34,067 nucleotides of DNA from Anaerotignum lactatifermentans DSM 14214 (GTDB taxonomy: Bacteria; Bacillota; Clostridia; Lachnospirales; Anaerotignaceae). Within the stretch, counting starts at the first letter, position 1. Every line of letters starts with the position of its first letter. The translations under genes were made by a program, and so were the position numbers. Below the pieces are notes generated by a model, which saw only the letters and a list, made by a program, of their open reading frames with translations, made no database searches and was not told where the DNA came from. Location of the stretch: NCBI RefSeq assembly GCF_900142265.1, contig NZ_FRAH01000033.1, forward strand, positions 1 through 34,067, read 5' to 3'. Below, piece by piece: positions 29,766-34,067 of the stretch.

Positions 29766-31361
29766 TTATTTGGTATGATGCAGTAGGATTTTTCCGCCGT
29801 GTTGCCCTGTGAGGCTGCCGTTTTCGTAAACCACTACCCCATTGACAATGACGGTTTCTATACCTTTGCATACTTGATTAGAATGTACATAGTTTGGAGT
29901 ATCTTCTAATTGTTCCAGATCAAAAATATTGATGTCGGCATCATAGCCTTCTGCCAGAATACCTTTGTTGGAAAGCATTGCACGGCTGGCAGGCAGAGAA
30001 GTCATTTTGCGGATAACATCTTCCAGAGCCATGAGATTTTTTTTCTTATGGAAGTGACAAATAGCGCGGACAAACGTACCGAAAGAGCGGGGATGCGCTT
30101 TTTCTTCCATAGCACGGCAAATGCCGTCAGTTCCTACAACAGTATGGGGAAAGGTGAATATCCGGTTCAGGTCTTCTTCAGACATACAATGGTAAATGGC
30201 TGTCCCTACACCGCCATTAATGACCAGAAGGTCACAAAGGGTGTCAAAAGGATCAATGCCTTTTTGTGCCGCATAATCGCTCAAGAACATGCCTTCTGCT
30301 TCATGGGTTACAGGGCAGGAGGAAATAAAAACACCTGCGTATCCACCACAATTTTGAACATAGTTGTCAAAAGGCGTTTTTGGATATTCAATTTCAGCTT
30401 TTAATTTTTTTCGAATATCTGGGTCTTTCAGCTTTTCTGCCATTGCTGGAATGCCTTCGGTGAAATACCAAGGGGGGATACAGGCATTCAAATGGGTCAT
30501 GGAAGCGGTATATGGATATTGATCCAAAGTGATGCGAATGCCTTCTGCAATAGCATCTTCTACCAGTTTCAGTGTTTCTTGGGACAATCCCCAATTTGGC
30601 TTACCACAGACTTTGTGGTGAGAAATGCTGACGCGTACACCACTTTGTCTGCCAATTTCAATGGCTTCTTTTACAGAATTGACTACATCATAAGATTCAT
30701 TGCGCATATGTGTAGCATACAGTCCATCATATTCTGCAACCACTTTCGCAAGTTCAATGAGTTCTTCTGTTTCTGCATAAGCACTGGGTGTATAGATCAG
30801 GCCGGAACTCATGCCAAGGGCACCATTTTCCATACATTCTCGCAGTAATGTTTTCATTTGCTCCAGTTCTTCCTTTGTAGGCTTTCTGCATGCATATCCC
30901 ATAACTGCAAGGCGCAGAGAACCGTGACCTACCCAAAATTTAATGTTTGCTGCAAGAGGAACTTGTTTGGCATATTCTAAATAGCGAGCAAAGGTTGTCC
31001 AGTTTGGCATGTCATCAGGATATGTGGCTGTTCCAACAGAGAGCAGTGTTTGATATAAATCTAATTTTTCTGGTCTTACAGGAAACATGGAAGAACCGCA
31101 CTGACCAGCGATTTCTGTTGTGATCCCTTGAGAAACTTTGCATAATTTTGCGAAATCCTGACCAAGCACCATGTCGCCATGGGAATGAAAATCAATGAAG
31201 CCAGGACAGACAATTTTACCGGAAGCATTGATTATGCGAGCGGCAGATTCTTTGTCTGTATGAAATGTAATCTTTCCGCCTGAAACACCAATATCACCTA
31301 TATATGCTTTTTTTCCTGTTCCATCAATGATAGAACCGTTTTGAATCAGAATATCTAACAT
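29766..31361 (-). CDS. N-acyl-D-amino-acid deacylase (D-aminoacylase) family amidohydrolase
   Basis: 531 residues, normal length. Amidohydrolase features: the metal motif GFIDFHSHGD (H59 and H61), the zinc-ligand cysteine in AGQCGSSMFP (C88), THMRNES, ISHHKVCGKPNWG, and the catalytic-Asp motif VVGTDGICR. These match the D-aminoacylase/N-acyl-D-glutamate deacylase group, which hydrolyses N-acyl-D-amino acids to the D-amino acid and a carboxylate. The exact substrate is not visible. The ATG follows AAAGAGG, 25 bases after the DUF819 transporter stop. The two are probably co-transcribed, and the transporter may bring in the substrate. There is no signal peptide, so it acts in the cytoplasm. Confidence 0.9.
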   Translation of the reverse strand: MLDILIQNGSIIDGTGKKAYIGDIGVSGGKITFHTDKESAARIINASGKIVCPGFIDFHSHGDMVLGQDFAKLCKVSQGITTEIAGQCGSSMFPVRPEKLDLYQTLLSVGTATYPDDMPNWTTFARYLEYAKQVPLAANIKFWVGHGSLRLAVMGYACRKPTKEELEQMKTLLRECMENGALGMSSGLIYTPSAYAETEELIELAKVVAEYDGLYATHMRNESYDVVNSVKEAIEIGRQSGVRVSISHHKVCGKPNWGLSQETLKLVEDAIAEGIRITLDQYPYTASMTHLNACIPPWYFTEGIPAMAEKLKDPDIRKKLKAEIEYPKTPFDNYVQNCGGYAGVFISSCPVTHEAEGMFLSDYAAQKGIDPFDTLCDLLVINGGVGTAIYHCMSEEDLNRIFTFPHTVVGTDGICRAMEEKAHPRSFGTFVRAICHFHKKKNLMALEDVIRKMTSLPASRAMLSNKGILAEGYDADINIFDLEQLEDTPNYVHSNQVCKGIETVIVNGVVVYENGSLTGQHGGKILLHHTK

Positions 31362-31386
31362 GTTGAAACCTCTTTTCTTTCATTGT

Positions 31387-32586
31387 TTAAGCGCCGAAAA
31401 TATTTCCGATAAGCACGCCGATATAATTACCGATGATGTAGCCGTAAAGACCTACCAGTACACCGGGAACGACCATTTTTTTCTTACCCATGCTGATGGA
31501 AAGGGCAGCAGCAGTAGGAGGACCGCCAATGGCGGCAATAATGCCAACCATCATTTCTTCCAAGTCAAATTTAAAGATTTTGCCGATGGAGAATACCAAC
31601 AGACACATGACAGAGAATACGATGCAGAATGCGCAGATAATCAGACCGCCGTATTGAATGATCTGTACAAGGTTTGCAGAACAGCCAATGGTTACAAACC
31701 ACATAAGCAGCATGATGTTCCCCAGTTCATCAGAACCTTTTACATTGGACATGAATTTGGGGAATACCGTTGCAACGATGATAGTCAGCAATGTCATGAC
31801 CAGATAAACGCTGCCAAAGAGCTGCTTGATGATAAAATTGCTGCTGTTTGCATTGATGGCACCAGAAATCAGTTGACTGACACTGACAATAAAAAATGTG
31901 ATTGCCATTGCCTGCGCAATGTCTTTCAAAGAAATGCCTTTACTTTTCCAGTACATGGCTGCTTCTGTTGTTCCGTAAGGATTGCCGCCTTTTGCTAATT
32001 CTTGTTCATATTCATCAATATGAGGATGATTGAATTTTGTACGGAAGAAGCGTGTACGACAAAATTGTCCGAAAAAGAATACAATCATAGCAACTGTAAA
32101 ATTACCAACCAACCCAAGACCATTCAGCATGTCTGTAGGTACGTCAAAAATCTGTGTGACTGCAACAGCATTAACGGTACCGCCTACGGCTGCAGCACTG
32201 TACATAGCAGAGAATTTTGCGATATTGTCTACATTTCTGAAAATCAAAGGCAGCAGGCAGGATGCCAGAAAAGCACCGACTGCACAGTTGTTGAAGATCA
32301 AAAATGTAGTACCGCTGGATTTGTAGATTTTTCGAATATCTGATTTGAAGAGCAGCAGAGGAATAGCAAGTAATAATAATATATTTTCGATGCTGTCATA
32401 AACAGGGGAAGTAAATGGTATGATTTTTAAATTTGCCAGAATCATACCGCCTGCAATACACATGACACAGCTGCTGATACGTGCGCCCCATTTCCATTTC
32501 TGCTCAATGGTGATGGTTATGGCTGTTACCAGAACAACGACCATCCAAAGGTATAAAGTATCGTCTGCCTGAATCCAAGATGTCAT
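31387..32586 (-). CDS. DUF819 family membrane transporter
   Basis: 399 residues from the ATG at 32586; a GTG two codons upstream is too close to the AAAGGG site. About ten transmembrane helices are present. The pattern ILANLKIIPFTSPVYDSIEN, then LLLLAIPLLLFKSDIRKI, and AAVGGTVNAVAV with a matching glycine-rich loop IAAIGGPPTAAALSISMGKK in the second half show the two inverted repeats of DUF819 (YjcL-like) carriers. Substrates of this family are poorly known. Linkage with an N-acyl-D-amino-acid deacylase suggests it moves an acylated D-amino acid or the product. A LysR regulator is divergent. Confidence 0.88.
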   Translation of the reverse strand: MTSWIQADDTLYLWMVVVLVTAITITIEQKWKWGARISSCVMCIAGGMILANLKIIPFTSPVYDSIENILLLLAIPLLLFKSDIRKIYKSSGTTFLIFNNCAVGAFLASCLLPLIFRNVDNIAKFSAMYSAAAVGGTVNAVAVTQIFDVPTDMLNGLGLVGNFTVAMIVFFFGQFCRTRFFRTKFNHPHIDEYEQELAKGGNPYGTTEAAMYWKSKGISLKDIAQAMAITFFIVSVSQLISGAINANSSNFIIKQLFGSVYLVMTLLTIIVATVFPKFMSNVKGSDELGNIMLLMWFVTIGCSANLVQIIQYGGLIICAFCIVFSVMCLLVFSIGKIFKFDLEEMMVGIIAAIGGPPTAAALSISMGKKKMVVPGVLVGLYGYIIGNYIGVLIGNIFGA

Positions 32587-32731
32587 AATCACACACCCTT
32601 TCTGAAATAATCCTTCATTGCCACCAACCGATTGGATAAGTTTATTATATGTGAAACAAGGGTAAAAAAGGTAATATGTAAAACTGGCACGGGTTATAAA
32701 AATATGTTATAATATAACGGGAGGTGGAGTG
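32587..32731. promoter_or_regulatory. Divergent promoter region of the DUF819 operon and the LysR gene
   Basis: Plus strand: TATAAT at 32708-32713 for the LysR gene, embedded in the palindrome GTTATA-A-TATAAC (32706-32718). Minus strand: TATAAT at 32644-32649 for the transporter, with no good -35. The direct repeat ATATGT(G/A)AAAC occurs at 32647-32657 and 32674-32684, 27 bases apart. These are candidate LysR-type binding sites; such regulators usually act from divergent promoters like this. Confidence 0.55.
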
Positions 32732-33706
32732 ATGAAGATTGAACAGATACGGCAGGTATTAAGCATTTATCAGTCAGGTTCCATTAACAAAGCGGCGCAA
32801 AATTTATTCCTATCACAGCCATATATTAGTAATTCTTTGAAGTCACTGGAACGTGAGCTGCAGCAGAAAATATTTATCAGATCTTATAATGGAATCCAAC
32901 TGACCGAGTTTGGAAAAATATTTATCCAAAATGCGCAGGGATTGTTGAAATATGCTGATCAGATAGAGTATGCGGCGAAAGATTTTTCCGCAGCACAAAT
33001 TCCGTTGTCATTTTCTGTATCAGTTTCTTATCTTCTGTTTGCCCAAGTGGTTTTTCGGGATCTCATGGAACGCTACGAAAATTCAGCTGTCAATTTTCGT
33101 TATAACCAGACATCTGTGTCTGAAATTCTCATGGATGTGTATGACCGTTCTGTGGAACTAGGATTGATTTCAATACCTACCATTGATAAAAGAAAATGGC
33201 TTGCCAAAATGGAAATTGATGATATTATTTATGAACCGATTTATAGCAGTAAACCAGCAGCGATGTTTTCTGTTCATCATCAGGCTGAAAGAGATCAAAA
33301 GGAAATAAGCATCAAAGAATTGCATGAATTCCCTTTAACGATTATTGCTGAAAAATTTCCTATTTTGGATGTTGTGAATAAAAAAATGCGCACAGTTATG
33401 GGAGCAAAAACATTGATTGAGGTAAATGACAGAACAACTGCTCATGAGTTTATCCAAAATAAAAATGCTTATGCCTGTGTTGTAAATTGTACACCAGCTT
33501 ACAAAAATGTTCCATTCTTTTCGTATGCACAGGTTTTGCCTATTAAAGATGCGCCATTTGATTTTGAAATTGGTTGGGTCTATAGAAAGGATACGTATCA
33601 TTCAGCACTGGCAGTTGAATTCATGCAGAAAATCGAATCATTATTTTTAGATGAAAAAGAAAATAATGAAAAACATAAGGGAAAAAAACTTGATAACGAT
33701 AGATGA
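32732..33706 (+). CDS. LysR-family transcriptional regulator
   Basis: 324 residues from the ATG at 32732, seven bases after GGAGG. The N-terminal winged helix-turn-helix (about 1-60: IRQVLSIYQSGSINKAAQNL, SQPYISNSLKSLERELQQKI, TEFGKIF) is typical. A dimerisation helix (about 60-90) and the LysR substrate-binding domain (about 90-300) follow. It is divergent from the DUF819 transporter and deacylase genes, so it most likely controls them in response to their substrate, and perhaps itself. The C-terminal tail is short, Lys/Glu-rich and unstructured. Confidence 0.93.
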   Translation: MKIEQIRQVLSIYQSGSINKAAQNLFLSQPYISNSLKSLERELQQKIFIRSYNGIQLTEFGKIFIQNAQGLLKYADQIEYAAKDFSAAQIPLSFSVSVSYLLFAQVVFRDLMERYENSAVNFRYNQTSVSEILMDVYDRSVELGLISIPTIDKRKWLAKMEIDDIIYEPIYSSKPAAMFSVHHQAERDQKEISIKELHEFPLTIIAEKFPILDVVNKKMRTVMGAKTLIEVNDRTTAHEFIQNKNAYACVVNCTPAYKNVPFFSYAQVLPIKDAPFDFEIGWVYRKDTYHSALAVEFMQKIESLFLDEKENNEKHKGKKLDNDR

Positions 33707-33719
33707 TGACATTTTTGTA

Positions 33720-34067
33720 TGTTATTTAGGGGTTTGTGGGTTTGTCAAACATATGTTACACCCTCCTTAATAAATTCCTTCAGGACAGTCTGTGGGGATT
33801 TCCAACCCAGAGGTCTCATAGGGAACAGATTATAGTCCCTACGGTTATAGACTTGGAGCTGCCTGGAAAAGTCCTCAAAGGAATAAAAGGTATGGGTGGC
33901 ATAAAACCGCTCGTTATCCTTCCGGTGGCTGCGTTCCACTTTCCCGTTATGACGGGGTGTGAAAGGACGGATCAGTTTATGACGGATTCCATGCTCCTTT
34001 AGAGTTCGCTGAAAAGCTGTTAAGGTCACCTGTCCGGGAGTTGAGAATCGCTTTGTGAATTCCATAC
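33720..34067 (-). mobile_element. IS481-like insertion sequence, 3' part, cut by window edge
   Basis: The transposase C-terminus and 3' end of an IS lie here, in the same orientation as the fragment at the left edge. The boundary is placed at TGTTA (33720-33724), 25 bases beyond the transposase stop. The other end lies beyond the window. Confidence 0.6.
33745..34067 (-). CDS. IS481-family transposase, C-terminal part (partial)
   Basis: The frame is open from the window edge to a TGA at 33745-33747. The visible residues start MEFTKRFSTPGQ, which fits the DNG-x-EFT segment after the second catalytic Asp of DDE transposases. They include the third acidic residue region, RPFTPRHNGKVERSHRKDNE. 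The tail NRRDYNLFPMRPLGWKSP followed by VLKEFIKEGVTYV is the normal C-terminus of this group. The first two acidic residues and the helix-turn-helix are outside the window. The visible part is not disrupted. Confidence 0.85.
   Translation of the reverse strand, partial: MEFTKRFSTPGQVTLTAFQRTLKEHGIRHKLIRPFTPRHNGKVERSHRKDNERFYATHTFYSFEDFSRQLQVYNRRDYNLFPMRPLGWKSPQTVLKEFIKEGVTYV

Noticed and set aside
32685-32700. TGGCAC upstream of the LysR gene as a second sigma-54 promoter
   Set aside because: The -12 half (TTGC at the right spacing) is missing and no TTATTC palindromes are nearby.
1-34067. CRISPR arrays and Cas genes
   Set aside because: No regularly spaced direct repeats and no Cas-like proteins were seen; the defence content is restriction-type only.

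Overview
The window looks like a contig from a low-to-moderate G+C Gram-positive anaerobe of the class Clostridia (Lachnospirales-like). The grounds are strong AGGAGG-type ribosome binding sites, a CIRCE-controlled clpB, a DUF6076/MobP-relaxase/large-serine-recombinase mobile element of the kind common in that group, and a sigma-54 amino/organic-acid regulon. The genus cannot be fixed from the sequence. Both ends lie inside IS481-type transposase genes in the same orientation: the left edge holds only the N-terminus and the right edge only the C-terminus. This suggests the contig was cut at two copies of a repeated IS.

Left part (about 0.3-8.3 kb). A tRNA-Thr(CGU) gene with its own promoter and terminator is followed by a minus-strand run of four genes: a DUF6076-like zinc-binding protein, two small membrane or exported proteins, and a 200-aa unknown. 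Divergent from these is a mobilisable element module: a RepA/RecA-like AAA ATPase, a small unknown, an inverted-repeat-rich oriT-like region, a MobC-like accessory protein, a MobP-type relaxase, a TnpW-like small protein and a large serine recombinase.

Middle (about 8.6-17.5 kb, visibly more A+T rich). This is a defence island. It opens with a transcription unit made of a predicted structured RNA leader (closing stem, two hairpins, start site at the foot of the closing stem) plus a DUF3892 protein, with a strong promoter and a terminator of its own. A type I restriction-modification locus follows: a half-length HsdS-like protein, HsdM, a DinD-like protein, a full-length HsdS, a 58-aa basic protein, HsdR and a YgjP/SprT-like metallopeptidase. 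Most of these genes overlap or nearly touch. The island ends near a fragment resembling the 3' half of a tRNA gene, which also resembles the 3' end of the tRNA-Thr at the left.

Right part (about 17.7-33.7 kb, apparently chromosomal). Two class III (CaiB/BaiF) CoA-transferases and a BCCT transporter lie behind a textbook sigma-54 promoter with three upstream copies of a TTATTC-N6-GAATA(A/G) palindrome. The PAS/AAA+ sigma-54 activator that probably binds them is encoded directly downstream. One transferase subunit has Glu where its partner has the catalytic Asp, so the pair may act as an unequal heteromer. Then come an ECF sigma factor with its zinc-binding anti-sigma factor, a membrane-anchored TPR-like protein, clpB under a CIRCE operator, a convergent 59-aa protein, yigZ, and a DUF819 transporter/N-acyl-D-amino-acid deacylase pair on the minus strand with a divergent LysR regulator.
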